NCBI RefSeq assembly: GCF_918741275.1
Contig: NZ_CAKKNA010000005.1
Coordinates: 248,001 to 312,000 of the forward strand
Direction of reading: 5' to 3'
Source: Bacillus sp. CECT 9360
GTDB taxonomy: Bacteria > Bacillota > Bacilli > Bacillales > DSM-1321
Length of the DNA: 64,000 nucleotides
Part shown: positions 51,347 to 60,902 of the stretch, piece by piece
Layout: each line of letters begins with the position of its first letter
Position numbering within the stretch: the stretch's first letter is position 1
Program-made: the position numbers and the translations under genes
The notes under the pieces: generated by a model
What the model saw: only the letters and a program-made list of their open reading frames with translations
What the model was told of the DNA's origin: nothing
Databases searched by the model: none

Positions 51347-53410
51347 TTAATCTTTGGAATATGCATTAATGATTTCATGGACTTCCTCAATGGATACAGC
51401 ATTAATCAATTTATTTCGTTCATTCTCCGAACCAGATAGATTCATTAATTGCATCAATGCATGAATATGTTGGTGTTTATCTACTGCCGAAATCGTTATG
51501 ATCAAATTAATCTTGTAATCGCTTGTATATCGGACGCCTTCTTTTACGACTAATAAACTCATCCCGACTTCATTTGCTCCATCATCTGGAGCTGCATGGG
51601 GAATAGCGATATTCGGTCCAATCACAATGTAAGGATCCTTTTCACAATATCGAATCATTGCATCCACATATTCGGGTTTTATTTTACCGCTTCTGATTAG
51701 CGGTTCGGCGCTTATTCGAATGGCCTCTTCCCAAGAATCAACCGAATCTTTCAACATGATATTTTCCGGGATAATCAGTTCGTCCAAATTCAAGTCCATG
51801 GAATAATCGTTGTGTTCCACCACGGTGGCATAATTTTCTTTATGGAAGTATTTCTCCATTTCTCTGACAAGAGCGTTTTCATCTTGGATAGTTGCATGTT
51901 TTCTAACGATGTTTAAAACGTTTTTTATATCAATTTCATTTGGAATATATTCGTGAACTGCCGACATTACTTGTTTTCTTAGTTGTTGCTTTTCTTCACG
52001 CCCGAGAAAGGCTTTGGTCACAAATAGTCTTTTTTCTGTTTCCAGGAATATTGGTGCAAACACAACATCATATTCAAGCGGGTAATGCAGAAATTCACGG
52101 ACCGATAAGAAATCCAGGAAAACAAACTCTGGAAATAATTCTCTTAACTCGTTGAACATTAATCTTGAAACAGATACACCCTGCGGACAAACAACAATGG
52201 CTTTCACTTTTTTTTCGATACTTTCACCTTGCCGTTTCATCCAGCCCCCTATTAACATTGTAATAAAGGCGGTTTCGTTCTCAGGGATATCAGTACCAAT
52301 TAGCTCTTTAAGCGGTCCAATGGAACGTTTCACAAGATGCTGCAATTCTCTAAATTCTTTACTCAGAGGAGTTTGAAATATAACTGTTTCAGTTAACTGA
52401 TATTTGATTCGATAATAGGCCGGTTTTATATGCTGCAGGAGCTTATCCAATAACTGATCCCGGTCCTGCAAGTAAATACATGCACTCTTCTCAAATTGCC
52501 GGAGCATATTATCGATTGCAGGGACAAGATTAGGAACGCTTTCATCGTTCTCGGTATCAGTTGAAAAAACATTCGTCGTTAAGAGGTGCAACGTGATAAA
52601 CAAACGTTCAGTAAGCGGGACATTTTTAGCGTCATACAGAATTTCTTCTGTTGCTTTGTATTCTTTCGTATCCGATAGTTCCTCGTATTTAATGGAAAAT
52701 GAATGGATGATCTTTCCTTGTTCAATTCTTCGATTGATTAATATAAGGATGTATGGCATCGCCTTCAATTTTTCATCTGTGAATTTTAGATTTAATTTTC
52801 CCTCTACCTTTTCGATTCTTCCAGTAAATTCATGAACTTGCTCGCTAAAAATACCCGATAATTTTTGCAATCTGCTTTCGCCATTATTCATTCGTAAAAC
52901 ATGATTTGTAATTTCCATGAGCAGCTTGCGAATTTGAAATTCTTTTCCCTCTAATAAATAACCATGTTTTCTTGAATATCGAATCGTTAAGTTATACGTG
53001 TCCAAATAGCTTTGTGCTTGTTTTAAGTCATTAAGGATTGTATTTTTACTAACACTCAATTCAAAAACGAAATGATTGAGCGACAATTCCTCTTTGGAAC
53101 TTAATAACATCAATATGATGAGGTAAACCCGTTGCTCCTCGGTAAGGATTGTCATATCAGCAGTGGCTAGAATCCGTTCATGATTGCCGCCAAGCTTCGC
53201 TATGACAGACTGAGCGATTACAAATTGTCCTTTTCTTGTTCTTTCGATTACAGGAAGTTTATTGATCCTAAGCCAATCATTTATTTTGTCTATACTATAG
53301 CCAAGTTGTCGACGAGTAAGAGTGTACTTTTTCTCTAATTCAATGCTGGTAATGCCAGGATTACTCGTCAATTGATCCAAAATTTCATTGTGTCGATCGC
53401 TTAGCATCAT
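51347..53410 (-). CDS. PTS-regulated transcriptional activator (PRD-containing, MtlR/BglG type)
   Basis: A 687-residue regulator with an N-terminal pair of helix-turn-helix modules (residues 5-130, e.g. NPGITSIELEKKYTLTRRQL and FELSVSKNTILNDLKQAQSY). Two PRD domains follow; the first carries LFITLHLLTTN near residue 275, while the second (TAFITMLIGGWM near residue 388) seems to lack the conserved His. Then come an EIIB-like domain (VVCPQGVSVSRLMF near residue 410) and a C-terminal EIIA-like domain (IAIPHAAPDDG near residue 605). It probably activates the gat genes when the PTS is busy. It is the first gene of the operon; AAGGAGG is 5 bases before the ATG. Confidence 0.88.
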   Translation of the reverse strand: MMLSDRHNEILDQLTSNPGITSIELEKKYTLTRRQLGYSIDKINDWLRINKLPVIERTRKGQFVIAQSVIAKLGGNHERILATADMTILTEEQRVYLIILMLLSSKEELSLNHFVFELSVSKNTILNDLKQAQSYLDTYNLTIRYSRKHGYLLEGKEFQIRKLLMEITNHVLRMNNGESRLQKLSGIFSEQVHEFTGRIEKVEGKLNLKFTDEKLKAMPYILILINRRIEQGKIIHSFSIKYEELSDTKEYKATEEILYDAKNVPLTERLFITLHLLTTNVFSTDTENDESVPNLVPAIDNMLRQFEKSACIYLQDRDQLLDKLLQHIKPAYYRIKYQLTETVIFQTPLSKEFRELQHLVKRSIGPLKELIGTDIPENETAFITMLIGGWMKRQGESIEKKVKAIVVCPQGVSVSRLMFNELRELFPEFVFLDFLSVREFLHYPLEYDVVFAPIFLETEKRLFVTKAFLGREEKQQLRKQVMSAVHEYIPNEIDIKNVLNIVRKHATIQDENALVREMEKYFHKENYATVVEHNDYSMDLNLDELIIPENIMLKDSVDSWEEAIRISAEPLIRSGKIKPEYVDAMIRYCEKDPYIVIGPNIAIPHAAPDDGANEVGMSLLVVKEGVRYTSDYKINLIITISAVDKHQHIHALMQLMNLSGSENERNKLINAVSIEEVHEIINAYSKD

Positions 53411-53455
53411 GGCTTCCTCCTTCTTGTTTGTATTGTAACACCAATATTCAGATAA

Positions 53456-53471
53456 TTGGATACGCTTTCAT
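53456..53471 (+). promoter_or_regulatory. cre-like site upstream of the gat operon
   Basis: TTGGATACGCTTTCAT fits WTGNNARCGNWWWCAW with one mismatch. It lies 46 bp before the activator start, so CcpA would turn off the polyol operon when glucose is present. Confidence 0.6.
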
Positions 53472-53787
53472 CCCAATTTTATGTTTAAACTATGTACATA
53501 ATTGTGATTTACATAGAAAATCATATCTAATGTGCACTATATCTGCAAAAATGTACATATGCAAATTGACGTTTGCCCTTGCCATTAGCTGTTTATTTTT
53601 CATGCTACGTGCTAACCAGTTTTCCTGGGCACAGAATCAGAAAAAGTAATAATCCCTGTTCCTGTGGTTCGCCTTATTATGGAAAAAACAGGATACACAA
53701 TAGTTAGTCAGTTTTTCAATAAGAGCCAGAGGCATGACAACCCAAATTAGCAGAATTCCAGTTTGAGCCCTTCATACCTTAATCCTC

Positions 53788-53845
53788 AATAAAAAACAGA
53801 CGGTCAGCAAGATCTTATCGATTCTTGTTACCGTCTGTTTTGCAA
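53788..53845 (-). terminator. Terminator of the ABC-transporter/aminotransferase operon
   Basis: On minus AACAGACGGTAACAAG pairs with CTTGCTGACCGTCTGTT, followed by TTTTTATTGAGG. The remaining part of 53411-53884 holds the cre-like site and no gene. Confidence 0.85.
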
Positions 53846-53884
53846 TAAGCAAAGATTTAATTGTCTGATCTTTCGTAAAGTTCA

Positions 53885-55078
53885 TTACATATACATAAGC
53901 TGTCCTAGCCTTCGAATTCCCTCGATGATTTCTTTCTCATCGGCATAACTGAACGAGAGCCGGAGAAACTCGGTCCCATCCTGTTGATTCAGGAAAAAGT
54001 ATTTCCCTGGAACATACGAAACCCCCTCAGCTAGAGCCTGTGATAATAAATCCGACGTATCGACGCCGGGAATTCTCACCCATACAAAGTAACCGCCATC
54101 TGGTACATACCATGAAACCGATTCAGGAAGAAATTGTTCCAGTGAACGGATTAACGCAGCACATTTAGCCCGATACACATTTTTTAGAAGGTCGAGCCGT
54201 TTCTCAAGATCGGTGTTTTCTAAGTATACAGCCATGGTACTTTGAGCAAATGGATGATCTAAATCTTTTTTAAACCATGCTAAAGCATTGATGAATTCGC
54301 TTTCTGCTGCTATCCATCCAATCCGCATTCCTGGCGCCACTACCTTGGATAATGAACCAACGTGAAGGACTCGTCCGCGTTTATCAAAAGATTTTATTGG
54401 CAGCGGGTTTTTACCGAAGGATAATTCTCCATATGCATCATCCTCTAGAATGAGGAAATCAAACTTGTCGGCAAGCTCCAATAAATGCTTCCGGCGCTCT
54501 GTTGGCATAGTCGTCCCAGTTGGATTTTGAAATGTTGGGATGGTATATAGAAAACGTGGGAGGCTGAGACCTGTACGTTTCCTTTCATCCAGCATTTCTT
54601 CTAATCGGTTTGTTTGGAGTCCCTGTTCATCTATAGGAATACTAATAATCTGCTTCGTATAGTTTTGGAAAATCTCTAAAGCCTCCATATAGGTGGGAGA
54701 TTCTACCGCTACGACCGCTTCATCATCAAGGAGAATACGAGCAATGAGATCAATCGCCTGGCAAGCTCCCGATGTAATCAAAAGCTGTTCTTCCAAAACG
54801 CTAATTCCACGCTCTGCCAATCTTTTCTGGATTTGCTGCTTTAGTTCTGCAATTCGGGGACTCCCGAGATAATGGAGCGGCAAATCCTGCTCCTCATCAA
54901 GAAGTTTGGCTACTGCTCCCTTTATATCCGCAGCAGGAACGAGAGCAGGATCCGGATAGCCTGAACTCAATCGAATACAATCATCTGGAAGATCTGGCAT
55001 CCATGCACCGGGCGGATCATTCTTAAGAGCCTCTTTACTGTTTTCCGTAAAAAAAGATTCAACCTTCACTTTGACCAT
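53885..55078 (-). CDS. PLP-dependent aminotransferase (2-aminoadipate/MocR-type class I)
   Basis: About 397 residues, starting at the ATG 55078 (after AGAAAGGTGT); an upstream ATG at 55177 adds an unlikely 33 residues. The fold-type I core is clear: QLLITSGACQAIDLIARILL near residue 96, PTFQNPTGTTMPTERR near residue 185, EDDAYGEL near residue 215, and the PLP lysine in VGSLSKVVAPGMRIG near residue 250. There is no GntR DNA-binding domain, so this is an enzyme rather than a MocR regulator. The amino donor and acceptor cannot be told. It is the last gene of the transporter operon, 107 bp after the ATPase gene. Confidence 0.85.
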   Translation of the reverse strand: MVKVKVESFFTENSKEALKNDPPGAWMPDLPDDCIRLSSGYPDPALVPAADIKGAVAKLLDEEQDLPLHYLGSPRIAELKQQIQKRLAERGISVLEEQLLITSGACQAIDLIARILLDDEAVVAVESPTYMEALEIFQNYTKQIISIPIDEQGLQTNRLEEMLDERKRTGLSLPRFLYTIPTFQNPTGTTMPTERRKHLLELADKFDFLILEDDAYGELSFGKNPLPIKSFDKRGRVLHVGSLSKVVAPGMRIGWIAAESEFINALAWFKKDLDHPFAQSTMAVYLENTDLEKRLDLLKNVYRAKCAALIRSLEQFLPESVSWYVPDGGYFVWVRIPGVDTSDLLSQALAEGVSYVPGKYFFLNQQDGTEFLRLSFSYADEKEIIEGIRRLGQLMYM

Positions 55079-55184
55079 ACACCTTTCTGTCAATCGAACC
55101 TTGATTTGATTCCCGCAATTTTGCAGATAGCTGCTTATTATATGAGGCAAATCAAAATTTCTGCAGATAATCATCAATCTATTG

Positions 55185-56006
55185 TTAAATTGATTTTAAA
55201 CTTTCTTCTCTGATGAGAGACAACAATTCCTCTTTATATTTTGTGAATTCCGGAGTCCCTTTTACACTGAACTCTCTTGGCCGCTCCAACGCAATCGGAA
55301 CTTTTTTCTTTAAACGTCCGGGTCTTGCGGTCATCAAATAAACAGAATCTGCCAGAAAGATGGATTCATCTACATCGTGTGTGATAAAAAGAATCGTTTT
55401 TTTAGACTCTTCCCATGCCTTTAACAATACTTCCTGCATGATGTTCCTTGTTTGAGCATCCAATGCGCCAAACGGTTCATCCATTAATAGAATCTTAGGA
55501 TCGTTGGCTAGGGCACGAGCGATCGCCACTCGTTGTTTCATGCCGCCCGATAATTGGATCGGATAATGTTTTTCAAAGTCTTCCAAGCCAATCAATTGCA
55601 GATAATGCCTTGCTACATCATCCCGTTCTTTTTGAGATACACCTTTTAATTTCAAACCGAAAATAATATTTTCCTTTACGGTTAACCATGGAAATAACGT
55701 ATACGATTGAAACACCATGCCTCGATCAGGCCCTGGACCATTGATGACCTGGCCATCCAGCAGCACTTGTCCTGAAGTGGCTTCTTCCAAGCCCGCAACA
55801 ATTCGAAGAACCGTTGATTTCCCGCATCCAGAAGGTCCTAAGATCGTTACAAACTCTCCTTCGTTTATCGTAAAGGAGGTTTTTTCCAATGCAGTTGTCT
55901 CACCACTTTTTGTTTTGAAAACCTTTCCGACGTCCTTAATTTCTAACTTTGGAGTACCCGTTTGAGGGGTATTTATTGCCTCACTTTTTGCTGCGGGTGT
56001 GACCAT
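55185..56006 (-). CDS. ABC transporter ATPase (SsuB/TauB-like)
   Basis: About 273 residues. Walker A GPSGCGKST near residue 58, Q-loop VFQSYTLF near residue 100, signature LSGGMKQRVAIARAL near residue 150, Walker B ILLMDEPFGALD near residue 172 and the H-loop (LFITHDVDESIFLA). The closest group is the nitrate/sulfonate/taurine importers. It overlaps or abuts the permease stop; an upstream ATG (56018) would extend it by four residues but sits on the ribosome binding site. It drives import with the permease and binding protein encoded upstream. Confidence 0.9.
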   Translation of the reverse strand: MVTPAAKSEAINTPQTGTPKLEIKDVGKVFKTKSGETTALEKTSFTINEGEFVTILGPSGCGKSTVLRIVAGLEEATSGQVLLDGQVINGPGPDRGMVFQSYTLFPWLTVKENIIFGLKLKGVSQKERDDVARHYLQLIGLEDFEKHYPIQLSGGMKQRVAIARALANDPKILLMDEPFGALDAQTRNIMQEVLLKAWEESKKTILFITHDVDESIFLADSVYLMTARPGRLKKKVPIALERPREFSVKGTPEFTKYKEELLSLIREESLKSI

Positions 56007-56007
56007 C

Positions 56008-56811
56008 TTATAAACCATCCTTTCTCATCCATGAAAACGAAGCTCGATAAATGGCTTTAAAGACCATATCTGTCAAGAGTCCCAATAAACCGATGGTGAT
56101 AATGCCGACAATGATTTTATCTGGCTGCAAGAAACGAGAGGCCTGCATGATCATATAACCTAAACCACTTGAAGCTCCGACAATTTCGGCAACCACTAAA
56201 TACGTCCAAGCCCAGCCGAATGTAATGCGAAGCGTATCGACAATTCCCGGTAATGACGCAGGCAGAATCACTTTCGTAAATACTTGAAGCCTTTTCGCGC
56301 CTAATGTATAGGACACCTCAATTAACTCATTTTGGACGTTTTTCGTTACATCCATGACCATGAGGGTCAGCTGGAAGAAGGTCCCTAGAAAAATAACGCT
56401 CATTTTCTCTGCTTCTCCAAGACCTATCCATAAAATTAATAATGGAATAAAGGCTGATGCAGGCATATAGCGAATAAATCCGATAATCGGTTCAAATGCA
56501 CCTTCCATGATTTTTAACGAGCCCATCAAAATTCCTAACGGGATTCCAATAATTGCAGCAGCCAGAAATCCGACCAGCACCCTTGAAAAACTAATGCCGA
56601 TATCGGAAAGAAGATCTCCATGGAATAGTAATTCAACAGCCGTTGTTAATACTGCAGTCGGCGTCGGTAAAAATAACGGATTCACGATTCCGCCATAGCT
56701 TAGCAATGACCAAATGGCTAAAAATAAAATAAACGTAAATAATCCTGCTGAGGTATAAAGCCTTTTTGGTATTTCTTTATTAGGAGTAAACAATTCGGCC
56801 AGCATTAACAT
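56008..56811 (-). CDS. ABC transporter permease (SsuC/TauC-like)
   Basis: A 267-residue permease with six transmembrane segments and the EAA-type loop (IEVSYTLGAKRLQVFTKVIL near residue 176, then PASLPGIVDTLRI). It forms the membrane channel of the importer. The start is uncertain among a GTG at 56814 and ATGs at 56811 and 56805; none has a strong site. It follows the binding-protein gene with a 110-bp gap that contains a strong hairpin. Confidence 0.9.
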   Translation of the reverse strand: MLMLAELFTPNKEIPKRLYTSAGLFTFILFLAIWSLLSYGGIVNPLFLPTPTAVLTTAVELLFHGDLLSDIGISFSRVLVGFLAAAIIGIPLGILMGSLKIMEGAFEPIIGFIRYMPASAFIPLLILWIGLGEAEKMSVIFLGTFFQLTLMVMDVTKNVQNELIEVSYTLGAKRLQVFTKVILPASLPGIVDTLRITFGWAWTYLVVAEIVGASSGLGYMIMQASRFLQPDKIIVGIITIGLLGLLTDMVFKAIYRASFSWMRKDGL

Positions 56812-56833
56812 CACCCAATTCTATCAATCTTTT

Positions 56834-56881
56834 AAAAGAGCCTAACATATGAGGAATAATACCATGTCATATGTTAGGCTC
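56834..56881 (-). terminator. Intra-operon hairpin after the binding-protein gene
   Basis: GAGCCTAACATATG pairs exactly with CATATGTTAGGCTC across a 16-base loop, followed on minus by TTTTAAAAG. It lies between the binding-protein and permease genes and probably makes the downstream genes less expressed, the usual stoichiometry for such importers. Confidence 0.7.
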
Positions 56882-56924
56882 TAAAATTAATCACCAAGGT
56901 TAAAACATACAAAACCAATCTCTA

Positions 56925-57908
56925 TTATTGGAAGCTTGGGTTTATAATGTCTTCCACTTTCGGTTCTTTTTTAATGATATCTTGCTCTTTGTAAAATTTA
57001 ATTGCAGAATCTGTTGATTGATAGATCGATCCTTTGTTGCTTTCTGAGCCAAATAATTGTTCGTTATCCTCTTTTGTATAAAACTTCAAGCCCTCTTCGG
57101 TTGCGACGAATTCTTTTGTATCAATTTTAAGACCTTTTGCCATGATTTCATCCGCTTCTTCTTTATTCTCTTTCCAATAGTCCATCGCTTCACCCATTGC
57201 CTTTACAAATGCTTTCACATCATCTGGGCGCTTCTTTATAACGTCTTCTTTAAAGCTAACAGTATCGACAATAATTCCAGATAAATCTTTCGTCGTTAAT
57301 AAAACTTTTCCGTTTGCTTGTGACCCCTTCGATAACCAAGGCTCCCATGTCACGGCTGCATCTACTTTGCCGGCAGCAAATGCTGCACCAGCATCACCCG
57401 CAGACATTTGGACAACTTCCACGTCTTTTTCCGTTAAGCCACCTTGCTTTAACGCAGTGAGCGCAAGCATATGGCTAGTTGAACCAACTTCAAATGCCAT
57501 TGTTTTTCCTTTTAAGTCTTTGATATCTTTAATTCCATTTTTCACTAGAATTCCATCGCCACCATTAGAATCATCCAGAACCCAGACAACATTGACTGGA
57601 ATATCAGAGGCTGCCAAAGTTACTTGAACATCCAGAGCCGTAGCCATTCCATCAATTTTCCCGCTGGCTAAAGCTTGTTTACGCTCTGCTAATCCTTCTA
57701 CAATGGAAAGGTCGACATCAATGCCATTTTTTTCGAAAAACCCTTTTTCTTTTGCTAAAAATAACGGTCCATACCCTGTCCATGTAGGCAAGGTCACTTT
57801 CAAAGGCTCGGACGACTTTTTTGTGCTGCCAGATGATTGTTCTTTTCCACAAGCAGCCAATGCAAAAAGTAACAAAAAGGAACACAACATAATTAACCAC
57901 TTTTTCAC
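56925..57908 (-). CDS. ABC transporter substrate-binding lipoprotein (sulfonate/nitrate/taurine family)
   Basis: A 327-residue lipoprotein: signal peptide with lipobox LAAC (Cys20), then the mature domain with LPTWTGYGPLFLAKEKGFFE near residue 40 and VTWEPWLSKGSQANG near residue 185. This is the NMT1/THI5-like, SsuA/TauA fold. It picks up the substrate outside the membrane and delivers it to the permease. The precise ligand cannot be inferred; sulfonates, taurine, nitrate and pyrimidine precursors are all used by relatives. It directly follows the dehydrogenase gene with a 27-bp gap. Confidence 0.88.
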   Translation of the reverse strand: MKKWLIMLCSFLLLFALAACGKEQSSGSTKKSSEPLKVTLPTWTGYGPLFLAKEKGFFEKNGIDVDLSIVEGLAERKQALASGKIDGMATALDVQVTLAASDIPVNVVWVLDDSNGGDGILVKNGIKDIKDLKGKTMAFEVGSTSHMLALTALKQGGLTEKDVEVVQMSAGDAGAAFAAGKVDAAVTWEPWLSKGSQANGKVLLTTKDLSGIIVDTVSFKEDVIKKRPDDVKAFVKAMGEAMDYWKENKEEADEIMAKGLKIDTKEFVATEEGLKFYTKEDNEQLFGSESNKGSIYQSTDSAIKFYKEQDIIKKEPKVEDIINPSFQ

Positions 57909-57935
57909 GGATATTTCCCCCTATTTATATATGTA

Positions 57936-59033
57936 TTAATTAACTAGTAACATTTCATGCCCAATTTTATCAGCCTGACTTACTGCCGATATGACCATAT
58001 TGGGTGTAACATCAAATGGCATATTCGCCATATCTTCAATGGTCACGGTAATATCCCCTAGTTGCTTCCATTGATCATCCGTTAAGCCCTTGATCCCCAT
58101 TTGTTTTAATGTATAAGGCAGGCCGACTTCTTGGTAATACCGAATGACCGTTTTCACTTCTTCATCACCCGCACCTTCCATACATAGCTGGGCTAGTATC
58201 CCAAAGGCGACAATTTCGCCGTGATAGGTTTGGTGAACTTCAGGAAAGATCGTTAAACCTGAGTATATAGCATGTGCAGCCGCAGTCCGACAATCATCGC
58301 CGCCATAGCCGCTCACGCTTCCGCTTACTAAAATAACCGCATCAACGATATCCTCAAATTCTCTTGTTAATTTTTGAGTTTCTATAGAGGTGACGGCTTC
58401 TTTCCCCATTTGAAGTAATGTTTGATATAACTGGCTCGCGATCGCAATCGCGGTCTGGTTCACGACAGTAGGTACGGCTTTTTTTATCGAGGAATTCGTT
58501 TCAAACCATTTTGCCAATGTATCGCCAATGCCCGCAATTAAATAACGAACAGGAGCATGCAAGATAATATTTGAATCCACTAACACTAAATCAGGAGCTT
58601 TCGAATCTCGGCTAATCTCAAGAAATTCACCTTCATCATTGTATAGAATGCAAATCGGTGTAGCCGCCGCACAGGTAGAAGCAATGGTCGGAATCGCCAC
58701 AAGTGGTTTATTAATGCGATATGCTAAAGCTTTAACGGTATCAATAGCCTTGCCCCCGCCAGTCGCTATGAGCACATCAAAGCTGCAGGAATGTAATTGT
58801 TCTACAAGACTATCAATATTGGTTGTAGAGGATTCACCACCGTACCAAAGAGATTGTTTCAAAGTAAGACCTTGCTCTGACAAACTCTTCCTTACATGCC
58901 CTTCTACGATTTCTCGACTTGTATTTCCTCCGATAAGTACTGCAGTCTTTCCGAATTTCTCTATGTATAAACCCACTTCGGACAATAATCCCGCTGCTCT
59001 AACATATTGAGCTGGGCCAACTGTTACCTTCAA
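57936..59033 (-). CDS. Iron-type alcohol dehydrogenase family (HcxA/GldA-like 2-oxoacid or polyol dehydrogenase)
   Basis: About 365 residues. NAD-binding loop IATGGGKAIDTVKAL near residue 86, metal-ligand region with GIGDTLAKWFETN near residue 165 (Asp), HAIYSGL near residue 257 and HGEIVAFGIL near residue 272 (His). It belongs to the glycerol-dehydrogenase-like group that includes E. coli hydroxycarboxylate dehydrogenase A. The frame extends to an ATG at 59057, but a GGGGG site 7 bases before the TTG at 59033 marks the more likely start. It is the first gene of the operon that ends with the aminotransferase, so the two may act in series. Confidence 0.82.
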   Translation of the reverse strand: MKVTVGPAQYVRAAGLLSEVGLYIEKFGKTAVLIGGNTSREIVEGHVRKSLSEQGLTLKQSLWYGGESSTTNIDSLVEQLHSCSFDVLIATGGGKAIDTVKALAYRINKPLVAIPTIASTCAAATPICILYNDEGEFLEISRDSKAPDLVLVDSNIILHAPVRYLIAGIGDTLAKWFETNSSIKKAVPTVVNQTAIAIASQLYQTLLQMGKEAVTSIETQKLTREFEDIVDAVILVSGSVSGYGGDDCRTAAAHAIYSGLTIFPEVHQTYHGEIVAFGILAQLCMEGAGDEEVKTVIRYYQEVGLPYTLKQMGIKGLTDDQWKQLGDITVTIEDMANMPFDVTPNMVISAVSQADKIGHEMLLVN

Positions 59034-59228
59034 ACACAATCCCCCTTTCCGGTTCATGCATAAATATTGATACTATTTTTTAATATAATTCTTAGTCTTT
59101 TTTATGTCAATATTATTTGAATATTTCGATACATTATCCTTATACTATTATTCCCTAATCATATTTGCTATTTTTCTTTATTAAGATATATTCCAATTTT
59201 CCAATTTAGGTTTATGACGGACAAAAAA

Positions 59229-59280
59229 AGGTGCCTGACCCCACGTGCGTTAATAAGTTAGCGTACGTGGGGTCAGGCAG
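59229..59280. repeat. REP-like palindrome (GTGCCTGACCCC type)
   Basis: GCCTGACCCCACGTGCG (59233-59249) pairs with CGTACGTGGGGTCAGGC (59262-59278), one mismatch. The core GTGCCTGACCCCa recurs as an interspersed palindromic repeat in many Bacillaceae genomes and is often linked to REP-associated tyrosine transposases. Nothing else is recognised in the 390-bp gap. Confidence 0.7.
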
Positions 59281-59424
59281 AATACCTCAAACAAGAATCA
59301 TCTTTCAACTATAGAAAAAGAATCCGTTATTGGGGCTGTTTACAAAGTGGGAAAGGAGCGCAGCCTTCTTTCGTTCTTTTGTTTTTTGTCTATTTTTAGC
59401 AAGGGTTGCAATGGTGCCTACTTG

Positions 59425-60135
59425 CTAAACAGTCATTTTCCAACTTGATAAGGCTAACCAGTTTTCCTGTTCCTCATAATCGGGTATTATTTTTCCAACA
59501 AGGCGCCAAAACGATCGATCATGATTCAGGTGGACCATATGGCACATTTCGTGAACGACTACGTAGTCGATCACCTTCTGTGGCGCCATTGCCAACTTCC
59601 AATTAAATGTTAATTGCAGCTTTGAATCACAGGTGCCCCAGGTTCTGGTACTATCAGTAATACGGATAGAACGTGGTTTGACTTTAAAGTTGCTTTGATT
59701 GCACTGAATACTCCTCTCTACTAGCGCTTTACACTGCTGATAATAAAATCGTTTTAAGGCTTGTCTTATTTTTTCATCCTCAAGTTGTTTCACATATATA
59801 TGTAACGTATCCCCTTCAAACACTACATGGTCTTTCTTGATATTTATATCTCGAGAAATCTGTATGGGATATGTGTTTCCTAAATAAAGAAAGCTCTCAG
59901 CATGATCAGCATAGACCCTCTCCTTTGGCCCAAGCGTTCTGTCTTTCATTTCTTTTGATTTTTGCTGAATCCATTCCCATTTTTCCTCTAATAATTGAAG
60001 CACGCGTTCATTTGATGTCCCATTGGGAGCCTGAACTTCAACATTTCCATAAAGATCTATATGAATACCCATGGATTTGCGCTTTTTGTATTTTATTTCA
60101 AAACTAATTGTCTCACCTGCGTATATATGTATCAT
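59425..60135 (-). CDS. YgjP/WLM-type metallopeptidase (M48-like)
   Basis: A 236-residue protein with the zinc motif HEMCHMVHLNHDRSFW near residue 190 (HExxH plus a third ligand) and the preceding TWGTCDSKLQLTFNWKLAMA typical of the YgjP/DUF45 group. The N-terminal 90 residues form the family's lead domain. It is probably a cytosolic zinc protease or a DNA-associated peptidase; substrates are unknown. AGGTGATTAA precedes the ATG. It is monocistronic and convergent with nothing. Confidence 0.82.
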   Translation of the reverse strand: MIHIYAGETISFEIKYKKRKSMGIHIDLYGNVEVQAPNGTSNERVLQLLEEKWEWIQQKSKEMKDRTLGPKERVYADHAESFLYLGNTYPIQISRDINIKKDHVVFEGDTLHIYVKQLEDEKIRQALKRFYYQQCKALVERSIQCNQSNFKVKPRSIRITDSTRTWGTCDSKLQLTFNWKLAMAPQKVIDYVVVHEMCHMVHLNHDRSFWRLVGKIIPDYEEQENWLALSSWKMTV

Positions 60136-60307
60136 TTAATCACCTAGAGTATCCATTAAAGTTAGTTTCATGAATTGTGACGATGCCTGGTTTCAAAACT
60201 ACAATTGATAAAATCAGTATATGAAAAAATTAGAGCAGGAAATAATTCCTGCTCTGATCGTTATACCATTCAATACAATTGTTTAGTTCAATTGCTTTGA
60301 TGACCCC

Positions 60308-60835
60308 TTAACCCCTATATTTTATAGCTAATCCTTTTAAGAAATTTCTGGCGTATCTATCTCCGCACTCTTTATAATTCTTATGGCCTTCTTTTCTTAA
60401 TAGAGCGCTTAATTCTCCTTTTGTAACAGTGACTCCTGCTTCTTCTAATATCTCAAGCATATCCTCGCTTGTTAATGCTAGTGCAATTTTCAATTTCTTT
60501 AGAAGGATATTATTTATACTTTCATTATTCTTTACAGACAGTGCTGGTCTATCAGACTGTCCTGGTTTTGGATCTTGTTTTCCTCTTTTAAAAATGATTA
60601 AGCCATTTAAAAATGACTCTAACTTCATATTATTGATTTTTATATTTTCCTCATTTTCCGCTATATCACTATCATTTTCTGCTTCATCATGGAAATTGTC
60701 ATTTGATTTTGTGAGCATCTTTAGCACGTCTTCTTTTGTTACTTCAATGCCGCCTAGTTTAAATATCTCTACCACATCTTTATTTTTTATATCTAGTGCA
60801 TATCTTAATCTAATTAATATATCATTATTTTCCAT
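60308..60835 (-). CDS. DUF1456 protein (YehS-like)
   Basis: A 175-residue protein with two copies of the DUF1456 helical module: residues 5-45 (ILIRLRYALDIKNKDVVEIF, then KLGGIEVTKEDVLKML) and residues 110-150 (LKKLKIALALTSEDMLEILE, then EAGVTVTKGELSALLRKEGH), joined by an acidic linker. The family is widespread and functionally unassigned. TGGAGGTTTATAG precedes the ATG. It stands alone. Confidence 0.88.
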   Translation of the reverse strand: MENNDILIRLRYALDIKNKDVVEIFKLGGIEVTKEDVLKMLTKSNDNFHDEAENDSDIAENEENIKINNMKLESFLNGLIIFKRGKQDPKPGQSDRPALSVKNNESINNILLKKLKIALALTSEDMLEILEEAGVTVTKGELSALLRKEGHKNYKECGDRYARNFLKGLAIKYRG

Positions 60836-60902
60836 CTATAAACCTCCAATAACATTACCTCATTGGTTGAGAAAGCAGATAAAACCATCCCTAGCTTGCA
60901 TA

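Noticed and set aside
53885..55177. MocR-type transcription factor
   Set aside because: The aminotransferase domain is present but the N-terminal GntR helix-turn-helix is missing even with the longest possible start.
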